Source: DASRFA01 sp035651755
GTDB lineage: Bacteria; Desulfobacterota; Binatia; UBA12015
Assembly: GCA_035651755.1 (NCBI GenBank)
Contig: DASRFA010000027.1
Span: 248,001 to 312,000, forward strand
Direction of reading: 5' to 3'
Length of the DNA: 64,000 nt
Part shown: piece after piece, positions 43,894-52,203 of the stretch
Layout of the letters: the number at the start of each line of letters is the position of its first letter
Numbering within the stretch: position 1 is the stretch's first letter
Made by a program: the position numbers and the translations under genes
Notes under the pieces: model-generated
Databases searched by the model: none
What the model was told of the DNA's origin: nothing
What the model saw: only the letters and a program-made list of their open reading frames with translations

Positions 43894-45317
43894 GCCGGGC
43901 TCGCCTTTCGATCCGTCTGCTGGAACGCCTGCCGCGCGATTCGGCCCCAGTGTCCCTTGCGTCGCAGGACGCCGACGAAGGCGAGCACCCGGCGCGCGCT
44001 CAGGAGCTGGCGAAAGCCGAGGTACTCGAGCAGCGAAGCTCCGATCATCTTGACGAGGTCGCGCGTCCGGCCGTAGCGGCGAAAGAGAAGGTCGTCGAGG
44101 ATGAGCGCCGTGACCGAGAGCACCATTCCGAAGAGCACGGCGAGGAGGAGGAAGAGGGCGGCGAAGGGCCCGTTCAGGTTTCCCGTGAGGTAGAGGATGG
44201 GGAGCAGGACGTAGCCTGCGGTCTCGATCACCGGCCCGAGGGCTTCGAAGAGGACGTAGAACGGGAAGCCGATCAGACCGACCGCGCCGTAACGCGGGTT
44301 CAGCATCATCCCGCGATGCATCCACAGGCTCTCGATCAGGCCGCGCTGCCAGCGGTCGCGTTGCCGGAGGAGCGAGCGCCAGTCGGCGGGGATCTGCGTC
44401 CAGCAGACCGGATCGGGAACGAAGACGACCCGGCCGTGCTCGCGCCGGCGGCGAGTCTCGCGATGCAGGCGCACGACGAGCTCCATGTCCTCGCAGACCG
44501 TGTTGGTCTGGTAGCCGCCGACCGCGACGACGGGCGCCTTCCGGAACAGCCCGAAGGCGCCCGAGATGATGAGCAGGCTGTTGATCTTCGCGAGAGCGGT
44601 CCGGCCCGCGAGAAAGCCGCGCACGTACTCGAGCGACTGGCAGAGGAGCATCGGCGTCCCGGGCGCGCGCACCTCGACGACGTGGCCCTCCTCGACGACC
44701 GACCCGTTCAGCACCCGCACGATGCCGCCCGATGCGATGATGCGGTCGTCTTCGGCGAACGAGCGCGCGACCCGGAGGAGCGCATCCGACTCGAGGAGCG
44801 AGTCGGCGTCGATCGAGCAGAACAGCGGATACGTCGACGCGTTGATCCCGGCGTTCAACGCGTCGCTCTTCCCGCCGTTCTCCTTGTCGATGACGATCAG
44901 GTTCGGGTGGTCGAGCGAGCGGTAGAGCGCGCGCACCGGCTTGGTCGCGATCGAGACCCGCGTCGCCGGCGGCATCTCGACGAGCTCGAACGCGCGCTTC
45001 AACACGTCCATCGTGTCGTCGCTCGACCCGTCGTTGATCACGATGACCTCGAACTCGGGATAGGTCGCGGTGAGGAGACACTGGACGTTCGCGACGACGG
45101 TCTCGCGCTCGTTGTGCGCGGGAACGAGGATGGAGACCGGGAGGTACGACGAGTCGGAGAGGAGCGCGCGCAGGTCGCCCCGCCAGACCCGGTGGCGGTA
45201 GCGGCGCAGGTCGTAGAAGGACACGACCGTGAAGGCGAGATACGTCGCGTTCAGGACGAAGAAGTACGCGAGGACGATGTGCTCCACCGCGAAGAGGACG
45301 TGTTGCGCCGTCAGCAC
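43890..45317 (-). CDS. Processive family-2 membrane glycosyltransferase (PgaC/YaiP-like)
   Basis: 475 residues from GTG 45317. One or two N-terminal helices (about 5-36) precede the GT-A domain, and three or more helices lie at about 345-420. Processive GT2 residues are visible: Asp96 in NDGSSDD, the DxD in SIDADS (Asp170/172), the acceptor ED at 276-277, and QRDRW at 319-323 (QxxRW). Such enzymes polymerise a beta-linked sugar from a nucleotide sugar while moving it across the inner membrane, as in poly-GlcNAc, cellulose or hyaluronan synthesis. The sugar is not known. It overlaps the HEAT gene by seven bases and the barrel gene by four. Confidence 0.92.
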   Translation of the reverse strand: MLTAQHVLFAVEHIVLAYFFVLNATYLAFTVVSFYDLRRYRHRVWRGDLRALLSDSSYLPVSILVPAHNERETVVANVQCLLTATYPEFEVIVINDGSSDDTMDVLKRAFELVEMPPATRVSIATKPVRALYRSLDHPNLIVIDKENGGKSDALNAGINASTYPLFCSIDADSLLESDALLRVARSFAEDDRIIASGGIVRVLNGSVVEEGHVVEVRAPGTPMLLCQSLEYVRGFLAGRTALAKINSLLIISGAFGLFRKAPVVAVGGYQTNTVCEDMELVVRLHRETRRRREHGRVVFVPDPVCWTQIPADWRSLLRQRDRWQRGLIESLWMHRGMMLNPRYGAVGLIGFPFYVLFEALGPVIETAGYVLLPILYLTGNLNGPFAALFLLLAVLFGMVLSVTALILDDLLFRRYGRTRDLVKMIGASLLEYLGFRQLLSARRVLAFVGVLRRKGHWGRIARQAFQQTDRKASPA

Positions 45318-46429
45318 GTCGCCGCCCCCTCGCCGGGTCGCTCCGCCGTCTCGGCGCGCCGGTGGACGGTCGTGACGCGGACGGTCGCGAGAGCCGCGAG
45401 CGCCGCGTCTCGCGCGTAGGCGTCGTCGCCGTCGATCGCGCGCCGCAGGATCTCGAAGCCGGGCTCCGCCTCGCGCGACAGCGTGCGGGCCGCGTTCGAG
45501 CGCACCCACCAGCTCTCGTCGTTCAGGGACCTCCCGAGCGCGTCGAGGACGTCCGCCGTCTTGGGCAGGTTCTCGAGGCCGCGCGCGGCGGCGGCGCGCA
45601 CGAACCACTCGGGATCGTCGAGCAAGCGGACGAGGCTCGGCGCGCTCTCGTGGTCGCGCAGCTTGCCGAGAAAGCGGGCCGCGGACGCGCGCAGCTCGGA
45701 ATCCTCCGCCGCCAGCCGCGCCCGAGCCTCCGGGATGGCGGCCTCGGCTCGCGCGTGTCCCAGCGCCTCGAGCGCGAGCTTTTCCTCGCTGGCGCCGAGC
45801 GTCGTCTCTCGCAGGAGCTCGCACAGCTGATCGGGTGCGACGAGCGCGAATCGGGCATAGAACGACCGCCGCCAGCCGAGGTTCGTGGCCGGCTCGGCGA
45901 GATACGACTCGAGGGCGGCGCGGATCGACTCCCGCCGGCGGTCCGCCAGGAGACCGTCGCGTGCGGCGCGCCGCACCTCCCACTCGCGGTCGCCGAGCGC
46001 CTCGGCGAGCGCGTCGCGCGCGCCGTCGCCGCCGCACTCGCCGAGGTGGCGGACGGCGGTCCTGCGCCGCGTCGCGCTCCGCGAGCGAGCGCGCCTGCGC
46101 AGGCGATCGATCTCCCCCATCGAGTCGAGGGCGGCGGTGATCCCGTCGGCGCGCTCGCCTGCGATGTCGATCCTCGCGCGCCGGAGCACCTCGGCCACGG
46201 GGCCGCGGCCGAAGCGGCGCACGGCTTCCGCCGTCACCGCGCACAGGTCGTCGCCGGAGATGATCGGTCCGACCAGCAGGACGAGGGCTTCGTCGGTGCG
46301 CCGTGCGCGGCGCCTGTGGAGGGCCTCACTCACCGCATGATGGATGACGAGGGCGATGCACGAGACGAGCGCGAGCAGGCCGAGCGCCAGCGTTCCGATC
46401 GCGAGGTGCGTGATCGCGCTCGAGCTCAC
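45311..46429 (-). CDS. Membrane-anchored HEAT-repeat protein
   Basis: 372 residues. One transmembrane helix (about 7-30) leads an Arg-rich region, then HEAT repeats from about residue 125 to 350. Clear units are RTAVRHLGECGGDGARDALAEALGDREWEVRRAARDGL, LRASAARFLGKLRDHESAPSLVRLLDDPEWFVRAAAARGL and SWWVRSNAARTL (each continuing the same pattern). It is probably a cytoplasmic-facing scaffold that holds or regulates the glycosyltransferase, with which its 3' end overlaps. A HEAT protein with a GT2 and YaiO barrel is an unusual exopolysaccharide set. Confidence 0.87.
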   Translation of the reverse strand: MSSSAITHLAIGTLALGLLALVSCIALVIHHAVSEALHRRRARRTDEALVLLVGPIISGDDLCAVTAEAVRRFGRGPVAEVLRRARIDIAGERADGITAALDSMGEIDRLRRRARSRSATRRRTAVRHLGECGGDGARDALAEALGDREWEVRRAARDGLLADRRRESIRAALESYLAEPATNLGWRRSFYARFALVAPDQLCELLRETTLGASEEKLALEALGHARAEAAIPEARARLAAEDSELRASAARFLGKLRDHESAPSLVRLLDDPEWFVRAAAARGLENLPKTADVLDALGRSLNDESWWVRSNAARTLSREAEPGFEILRRAIDGDDAYARDAALAALATVRVTTVHRRAETAERPGEGAATC

Positions 46430-46447
46430 CGTCGGCGGTTCCCGCGA

Positions 46448-46879
46448 TCATCGCCGGTCGCTGCCGGAGACGAGTCGGCGCACGCGCTCGATGAGCTCCT
46501 TCGGCGCGAACGGCTTGATGAGGTAGTCGTCGGCTCCGTCCCTGCGCGCGCGCTCCGCGAAGTCGGCCTGGGCGTGGGCGGTCAGGACGAGGATGCGCAG
46601 GCGGGCGCGCTCGAGGTTGCGCCGGACGATGCGCAAGACCTCGAGGCCGTCGCGCCTCGGCATGTTGATGTCGAGGACGAGGACGCGGGGATTGTGCCGG
46701 TCGAGCTCTTCGAGCGCCGCATCGCCGTTGCTGGCGCGGACGACGTCGAAGCCCGCGCGGCGCAGCGACTCGGCCGCGAGGTGCGCTGTGAAGTTGTCGT
46801 CCTCCGCGAGCACGATCGGCGGCTCGCCGCCGGCATCATCCGGCCGCGGACGTTCCTCGGTCGATCGCGTGCCCCCCAC
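46448..46879 (-). CDS. Stand-alone receiver-domain response regulator
   Basis: 143 residues, one CheY-like receiver and no output domain. The acidic pair is in AEDDN, phospho-acceptor Asp70 is in VLVLDINMPRRDG, the Thr switch is in VLTAHA and Lys122 is in LIKPF. The first 20 residues are a charged, flexible extension. As first gene of the operon it may regulate the glycosyltransferase complex by protein contact, as single receivers do in several exopolysaccharide systems. No kinase lies beside it. The start is ATG 46879, preceded by AGGAGGTGGGGGGC. Confidence 0.9.
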   Translation of the reverse strand: MGGTRSTEERPRPDDAGGEPPIVLAEDDNFTAHLAAESLRRAGFDVVRASNGDAALEELDRHNPRVLVLDINMPRRDGLEVLRIVRRNLERARLRILVLTAHAQADFAERARRDGADDYLIKPFAPKELIERVRRLVSGSDRR

Positions 46880-47025
46880 CTCCTAGTGGTCGGCATCTCC
46901 GGGCGTGTTCGTTAGCGGCTGCTCTGGGTCGATCGGGAACGGGCCGGCAGCGCGAACGTGCTATGGCGTGCGCTGGCGCGATCGCGAGCGCTCCGCGGGT
47001 CGTCGAGACGCGCGCCGAGTCGCGA

Positions 47026-48093
47026 TCACGCCCGGACGATCATCGACCGTGCGCGCGTGAAGAGCCCGAGCGTGATCGCGTGCAGCAGGTCCCCGGTCGC
47101 TTTCGGAGCCTTGCCTGCGCAGGCGCGCGCGTGCGTGCCCTCGAGCACGATGCCGAGCTTGAAGCAGGCGAGCACCGTGTACCAATCGATCGCGGAGAGG
47201 TCGCGATCGCTCCGCTCGGCGTAGCGCGCGACCACCTCGCGCGCGGTCGGAAGCCCGCCCGCCGATGCGAACGCCGCCGCCGGGCCGACGACCGGGTGCT
47301 CCGGGTCGGGCCAGGTCGCGAGCAGCCAGCCGACGTCGAGCAGCGGGTCGCCGATCGTCGACATCTCCCAGTCGACGATCGCGACCAGGCGCGGCGAGTC
47401 GTACGCGTACATGACGTTCGCGAAGTGGTAGTCGCCGTGGAGGATGCCGGGCTTCCACGCGGTCGGGCGATTCGCGTCGAGCCAGCGCGCGACCTCGTCG
47501 AGCTCGGGGATGTCCGGGCCGGGATAGCCCTCGAGACGACCGTACGATTCGAGCTCGGAGAGCCAGCGTGGCACCTGGCGCTCGAGGAAGCCCTCCGGCT
47601 TGCCGAAGTCGGAAAGCCCGACGGCGACGTGGTCCACGCGGTGGAGCGCCGCGATCGCGTCCGCCGCCTCGAGGCCCATCGCGCGGCGGATCGCGGCGTC
47701 GCCGGCGTGGAGGGGCGGCAGGCCGGTCGTCGGGTTGAAGCCGGCGACCGGCTGCATCAGGTAGAAGACCGCGCCGCCCATGACCGTCTCGTCGTGGCAG
47801 CCGGCGATGAACCCGGGATGCGGCACGTCGCTGCCGGCGAGCGCGGACAGGACGCGCGCCTCGCGTCGCAGGGCGTCGTTGCTCTTCGGGCGGAGGTGTC
47901 GCGGCGGACGGCGGAGCACGTACTCGCGTCCGCCGCGCGCGAACTGGACGAGCACGTTCTGCGTGCCGCCGGCGAGCGTGCGGACGCCCTCGAAGTCGCC
48001 GCGCGGGAGCCCCTGCGCGTCCATCCACGCGCCGAGGACGGCGAAGTTCAGCAGCGCGGGATCGATCGATTCCCCCGAAACGCGGTCGCCCAT
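47026..48093 (-). CDS. APH-family phosphotransferase (ACAD10/11 N-domain type)
   Basis: 355 residues with an aminoglycoside-phosphotransferase/choline-kinase fold. Visible are the nucleotide strand region LAGGTQNVLVQF, the Lys/Arg segment YVLRRPP, the catalytic ILHGDYHFANVMY (Asp of HGD and Asn) and the metal-binding VAIVDWEMSTIGDPLLDVGW. The sequence matches the kinase module fused to human ACAD10/11, used for 4-hydroxy acid degradation by phosphorylating a hydroxyacyl-CoA. Here it stands alone but is divergent from an acyl-CoA dehydrogenase operon, which suits that role. Confidence 0.88.
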   Translation of the reverse strand: MGDRVSGESIDPALLNFAVLGAWMDAQGLPRGDFEGVRTLAGGTQNVLVQFARGGREYVLRRPPRHLRPKSNDALRREARVLSALAGSDVPHPGFIAGCHDETVMGGAVFYLMQPVAGFNPTTGLPPLHAGDAAIRRAMGLEAADAIAALHRVDHVAVGLSDFGKPEGFLERQVPRWLSELESYGRLEGYPGPDIPELDEVARWLDANRPTAWKPGILHGDYHFANVMYAYDSPRLVAIVDWEMSTIGDPLLDVGWLLATWPDPEHPVVGPAAAFASAGGLPTAREVVARYAERSDRDLSAIDWYTVLACFKLGIVLEGTHARACAGKAPKATGDLLHAITLGLFTRARSMIVRA

Positions 48094-48166
48094 CGCGGGC
48101 AGCTATAGCGCAACCGAGCGCGCGCGCCGCGCTTTCCGTCACGCGGCGGGTGCGCTAGCCTCGCGG

Positions 48167-48180
48167 CGAACAGTCGTTCG
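48167..48180. promoter_or_regulatory. Palindrome ahead of the acyl-CoA dehydrogenase operon
   Basis: CGAAC-AGTC-GTTCG is a 14-base inverted repeat 45 bases before the ATG at 48226. Its half-site matches the palindrome at 25536. A TetR-type repressor of acyl-CoA genes is a natural candidate, but a LexA-like box would look similar. Confidence 0.4.
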
Positions 48181-48225
48181 TTTCGTCTTCGCCGCGGCCG
48201 GCGCGGCCTTCCCTCAGAGGGACCG

Positions 48226-49407
48226 ATGAAGCTCGCCTACAGCCCCGAACACGAGGCCCTGCGCCAGGAGCTGCGCGCCTACTACGCGAAGCTCTTGACG
48301 CCCGAGATCCGGGCCGCCGTCGCCGAGAGCGAGGGCGTCGGGCCCGTGTGTCGCAAGGTCGTCCGGCAGATGGGCGCCGACGGCTGGCTCGGGATCGGCT
48401 GGCCGAAGGAGTACGGCGGCCGCGGCATGACGCCGATCGAGCAGTTCATCTTCTTCGACGAGTCGATGCGCGCCGGCGCCCCCGTCCCGATGCTGACGAT
48501 CAACTCGGTCGCACCGACGATCATGCAGTTCGGGAGCGACGAGCAGAAGAAGTTCTACCTCCCCAAGATCCTGCGCGGCGAGATCCACTTCGCGATCGGC
48601 TACACCGAGCCGAGCGCCGGCACCGACCTCGCCTCGCTGCGCACCTCCGCCGTCCGCGACGGCGACTTCTTCGTCATCAACGGCCAGAAGATCTTCACGA
48701 GCCTCGCGACAGACGCCGACTACATCTGGCTCGCCGTCCGGACCGACCCCGAGGCGCCCAAGCACAAGGGCATCTCGATGTTCATCGTGCCGCGCGAGAC
48801 GCCGGGCGTCCGCGTCGCGCCGATCGCGAACATGGGGAACTTCAACACCAACCAGACCTTCTACGACGACGTCCGCGTGCCGGCGGAGAACCTCGTCGGA
48901 AAGCTCCACGGCGGCTGGAAGCTCATCACGAACCAGCTGAACCACGAGCGCGTCACGCTCTGCAGCTCGGGCATGATCGAGGGCCACCTCGAGAACTGCA
49001 TCCGCTGGGCGAAGGAGACGCGACTTCCCGACGGCCGGCGCGTGATCGACCAGGAGTGGGTGCAGGTGATCCTTGCGCGCGTCCACGCGCGGCTCGAGTT
49101 CATCCGCCTCATGAACTTCAAGATCGCGTGGGGCGCGGAGCAGGGCCTGCCGCTCAACCCCGCACACGCGTCGTCGATCAAGGTCTTCGGCACCGAGTTC
49201 TACCTCGAGGCCTGCCGCCTCATGCTCGAGGTGATCGGACCGACCGCGAACCTCCGCCCCGGATCGCCCGAGGCCGCGCTGAACGGCGACATCGCGCGCA
49301 TGCTGCGCGGAATCCACATCCTCACGTTCGGCGGCGGCACGAACGAGATGCAGCGCGACCTGATCGCGCTCTTCGGACTGTCGATGCCCGTGATGCCGCG
49401 GTTCTAG
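48226..49407 (+). CDS. Acyl-CoA dehydrogenase (catalytically complete member of a pair)
   Basis: 393 residues. FAD contacts and family motifs are intact: WPKEYGGRGMTPIEQFIFFDE, AIGYTEPSAGTDLASLRTSA, FFVINGQKIFTS, the TNQTFYDDVRVPAENLVG stretch, and the C-terminal HILTFGGGTNEMQRDLIALF. The form is that of actinobacterial FadE28/ChsE-like enzymes that act on steroid or branched side chains. A second, degenerate member follows at 50577, so the two may form an alpha2beta2 heteromer. It is first gene of a plus-strand operon, behind AGAGGGA and a palindrome. Confidence 0.92.
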   Translation: MKLAYSPEHEALRQELRAYYAKLLTPEIRAAVAESEGVGPVCRKVVRQMGADGWLGIGWPKEYGGRGMTPIEQFIFFDESMRAGAPVPMLTINSVAPTIMQFGSDEQKKFYLPKILRGEIHFAIGYTEPSAGTDLASLRTSAVRDGDFFVINGQKIFTSLATDADYIWLAVRTDPEAPKHKGISMFIVPRETPGVRVAPIANMGNFNTNQTFYDDVRVPAENLVGKLHGGWKLITNQLNHERVTLCSSGMIEGHLENCIRWAKETRLPDGRRVIDQEWVQVILARVHARLEFIRLMNFKIAWGAEQGLPLNPAHASSIKVFGTEFYLEACRLMLEVIGPTANLRPGSPEAALNGDIARMLRGIHILTFGGGTNEMQRDLIALFGLSMPVMPRF

Positions 49408-49432
49408 GCTTCGAGCTCGCACGGAGGAAACG

Positions 49433-50545
49433 ATGCACGTCGGAATGGGAGCGATCTTTCAGAACCCCGAGGACGAGCGGTCCGACCGCGACGTCTACGC
49501 GGACGACCTCCGCCTGATCGACCTCGCGGAGCCCCTCGGCTTCGAGTCGGTCTGGGGCGTGGAGCACCACTTCACCGACTACACGATGTGCCCGGACGTC
49601 CTGCAATTCCTCACCTGGGCCGCCGCCCGGACGCAGAAGATCCAGGTCGGCTCGATGGTCGTCGTGCTGCCGTGGCACGACCCCGTGCGCGTCGCGGAAG
49701 AGGTCTCGATGCTCGACAACATGAGCGGCGGCCGCCTGATCTTCGGGATCGGCCGCGGCCTCGGCCGCGTCGAGTTCAACGGGTTCCGCGTGCCGATGGA
49801 CGAGTCGCGCGCGCGCTTCGTCGAGAGCGCGCAGATGATCCTGCGCGGCCTCGAGCACGGTTTCCTCGAGTACGACGGGAAGTACGTCAAGCAGCCGCGG
49901 GTCGCGATCCGGCCGAAGCCGTTCAAGAGCTTCCGCGGCCGGACGTACGCCGCCGCGGTGTCTCCCGAGTCGTCGCGCATCATGGCCGAGCTCGGGATCG
50001 GAATTCTGATCATCCCGCAGAAGCCGTGGGACCAGGTCGAGGCCGAGCTCGCCGACTACCGGCGCGTCTACCGCGACGTGAACGGCGCCGACGCGCCGCC
50101 CCCGATCGTCGCCGGCTGGACCTTCTGCGACGAGAGCCCGGAGCGGGCCCGCGAGATGGCCGTCCGCTACATCGGCGGCTACTGGAAGACGGTCATCAAG
50201 CACTACGAGCTCAAGGGCGATCATCTCATGAAGACGATCGGCTACGAGTCGTACGGCCGGATGCAGGAGCTGATCTCGGGCGGCGCCGAGAGCGCGCTCA
50301 CCGAGTTCTTCCTGGACCTCCAGATCTGGGGCACGCCCGAGCAGTGCGTGGAGAAGATCCGCGACCGCCTCGGCCGCACCGGCGGCGAGAGCTACGTCGC
50401 GATCTTCAGCTACGCCGGCATGTCGTTCCCCGACGCGGAGCGCAGCATGCGCCTCTTCGCGCGCGAGGTGCTGCCCGAGCTCAAGTCGTCACCGATTCCG
50501 AAGCGCGCGTCCACCGGCGCCGCCGCCGCGACCGCCGCCTCCTGA
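49433..50545 (+). CDS. LLM-class flavin-dependent oxidoreductase
   Basis: 370 residues of luciferase-like TIM-barrel type. It has the N-terminal AIFQNPEDERSD strand, VWGVEHHFTDYTMCPD, VGSMVVVLPWHDPVRVAEEVSMLDNMSGGRLIFGIGRG, PESSRIMAELGIGILIIPQKP and the late DLQIWGTPEQCVEKIRDRL. It would use FMN or F420 to oxidise or monooxygenate a substrate of the operon pathway. Set between two acyl-CoA dehydrogenases, it probably modifies the same acyl chain. The ribosome site GGAGG is seven bases before ATG 49433. Confidence 0.9.
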   Translation: MHVGMGAIFQNPEDERSDRDVYADDLRLIDLAEPLGFESVWGVEHHFTDYTMCPDVLQFLTWAAARTQKIQVGSMVVVLPWHDPVRVAEEVSMLDNMSGGRLIFGIGRGLGRVEFNGFRVPMDESRARFVESAQMILRGLEHGFLEYDGKYVKQPRVAIRPKPFKSFRGRTYAAAVSPESSRIMAELGIGILIIPQKPWDQVEAELADYRRVYRDVNGADAPPPIVAGWTFCDESPERAREMAVRYIGGYWKTVIKHYELKGDHLMKTIGYESYGRMQELISGGAESALTEFFLDLQIWGTPEQCVEKIRDRLGRTGGESYVAIFSYAGMSFPDAERSMRLFAREVLPELKSSPIPKRASTGAAAATAAS

Positions 50546-50576
50546 CCACCTCACGACGCCGAGGAGCACATCGCGC

Positions 50577-51698
50577 ATGGACTTCACCCTCACCGACGAG
50601 CAGAAGGCGCTCTCCGAGCTGGCGGGCCAGATCTTCACGGACCACGGCGCGCTCGACCGGCTGAAGGCGATCGAGCGGAACGACGAGGGCTTCGATCCCG
50701 AGGCCTGGTCCGCGCTCGCCAAGACCGGCCTCCTCGGCGCGGCGCTCTCGGAGGAGGCGGGCGGGATCGGCGGCGGCTTCGTCGAGGCGTGTCTCCTCCT
50801 CGAGCAGCAGGGGAAGCGGGTCGTGTCGGTGCCGCTCCTCCAGACCGTCGTCGCGGGCGCGATGCCGATCGCGCGCTTCGGGACGCGCGCGCAGCGCGAG
50901 CGCTGGCTGCCCGGCATCCTCGCGGGTGAAGCCGTGCTCACGGCGGCGCTCACCGAGCTCGCCACGCCGGACCCGCGCTCGCCCGTCACGGTCGCGAAGC
51001 GCGCCCCATCGGGCTGGCGCCTCTCCGGCGTCAAGGTCGGGGTGCCGTTCGCGGAGCGCGCGGACGCGATCGTCGTGCCCGCGCGCACCGACGACGGCCG
51101 GGTCGCCGTCTTCCTCGTCGAGCGCGGCGCGCGCGGCATGACGATGGCGCGCGAGCAGACGATGAACTGGGAGCCCGACGCGCGGGTCGACCTGGCCGAC
51201 GTCGACGTCGGCCCGGACGCGGTCCTCGGCTCGATCGACTCGGGCGCCGACGTCCTCGCGTGGATCGTCGACCACGTGACGGTCGGCCTGTGCGCGATCG
51301 CGACCGGCGTCTGCCAGGAAGCGCTCCGCATCACCGCCGAGTACGCGTCCAACCGGAAGCAGTTCGACAAGCCGATCGCGATGTTCCAGGCGGTCGGCCA
51401 GCGCATGGCCGACGGCTACATCGACAACGAGGCCGTCTCGCTCACGATGTGGCAGGCGGCGACCCGCCTCGCCGACGACATGCCGTCCGACGCCGAGATC
51501 GCGACCGCGAAGTTCTGGGCGGCGGAGGCCGGCAGCCGGATCGGCCACACGGGCCTCCACATCCACGGCGGCATCTCGATCGACGTCGACTATCCGATCC
51601 ACCGCTACTTCCTGTGGGCGAAGCAGATCGAGTACACGCTCGGCGGCGCGACGCCGCAGCTCGTGCGGCTCGGCGGCTTGATCGCCGGGGCGGCCTGA
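50577..51698 (+). CDS. Acyl-CoA dehydrogenase-like protein, degenerate partner subunit
   Basis: 373 residues. The ACAD fold is clear (SEEAGGIGGGFVEACLLLEQQGKRVVSVP, TAALTELATPDPRSP, WAAEAGSRIGHTGLHIHGGISIDVDYPIHRYFLWAKQIEY). But the usual CFxxTE contacts are weak (TELATPD), and the C-terminal GGTNEIQR segment is replaced by LGGATPQLVRLGGL. This is the pattern of the second subunit in heterotetrameric ACADs such as ChsE1/ChsE2. It follows the LLM gene with GAGGAG nine bases from ATG 50577. It likely pairs with the enzyme at 48226. Confidence 0.9.
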   Translation: MDFTLTDEQKALSELAGQIFTDHGALDRLKAIERNDEGFDPEAWSALAKTGLLGAALSEEAGGIGGGFVEACLLLEQQGKRVVSVPLLQTVVAGAMPIARFGTRAQRERWLPGILAGEAVLTAALTELATPDPRSPVTVAKRAPSGWRLSGVKVGVPFAERADAIVVPARTDDGRVAVFLVERGARGMTMAREQTMNWEPDARVDLADVDVGPDAVLGSIDSGADVLAWIVDHVTVGLCAIATGVCQEALRITAEYASNRKQFDKPIAMFQAVGQRMADGYIDNEAVSLTMWQAATRLADDMPSDAEIATAKFWAAEAGSRIGHTGLHIHGGISIDVDYPIHRYFLWAKQIEYTLGGATPQLVRLGGLIAGAA

Positions 51699-51702
51699 GG
51701 CG

Positions 51703-52179
51703 ATGGCGCTCTCGGCGGAGCGGCCGGTGGCCGTGGGCGCGGGCGAGGCGGTGCGTCCGTCGGACGTCCACGTCGAGCGCCCCGCGATCGGGCTCGCGGG
51801 GCGCATCCTCTTCACGCTGATCTTCTTCCTCTCCGGCATCACGCACTTCACCGGGATGGCGGACTACGTCGCGCTCATGCCGTCCGCGATCCCGTTCCGC
51901 CCCTTCTGGGTCGCGATCTCGGGCGTCGTCGAGCTGGCCGGCGCGACGATGATCCTGACGAACCGGTACCCGCGCCTGGGCGGGTGGCTGATCGCGCTCT
52001 TCCTCGTGCCGGTCACGATCGTCGTGCACGGCGTCTGGATGGTGACCGACCCGGACCCCCGCATGCGCGCGATCCAGATCTCGTTCTTCCTGAAGGGCCT
52101 CGCGATGACCGGCTGCGCGCTCCTCATCACGCAGCTCGGCGTGAGCCAGCCGAACGGCGCGCGTGGCCGGAGCCGCTGA
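51703..52179 (+). CDS. DoxX-like inner-membrane protein
   Basis: 158 residues with four hydrophobic helices (about 30-48, 65-85, 92-112 and 124-142). The segment ILFTLIFFLSGITHFTGMADY and the later FWVAISGVVELAGATMIL fit the DoxX/DoxD family, with a charged 28-residue N-terminal extension. Family members form membrane complexes linked to thiosulfate or redox reactions, but most are of unknown function. It begins four bases after the ACAD stop, inside the operon. It probably supports redox balance of the pathway. Confidence 0.85.
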   Translation: MALSAERPVAVGAGEAVRPSDVHVERPAIGLAGRILFTLIFFLSGITHFTGMADYVALMPSAIPFRPFWVAISGVVELAGATMILTNRYPRLGGWLIALFLVPVTIVVHGVWMVTDPDPRMRAIQISFFLKGLAMTGCALLITQLGVSQPNGARGRSR

Positions 52180-52203
52180 GCGCGCGCGCTCGCGACGCCG
52201 GCG

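Noticed and set aside
48167..48180. LexA (SOS) box
   Set aside because: CGAAC-N4-GTTCG resembles the Gram-positive LexA site, but the flanking bases do not fit well and no SOS gene is adjacent; an acyl-CoA repressor site is more plausible.
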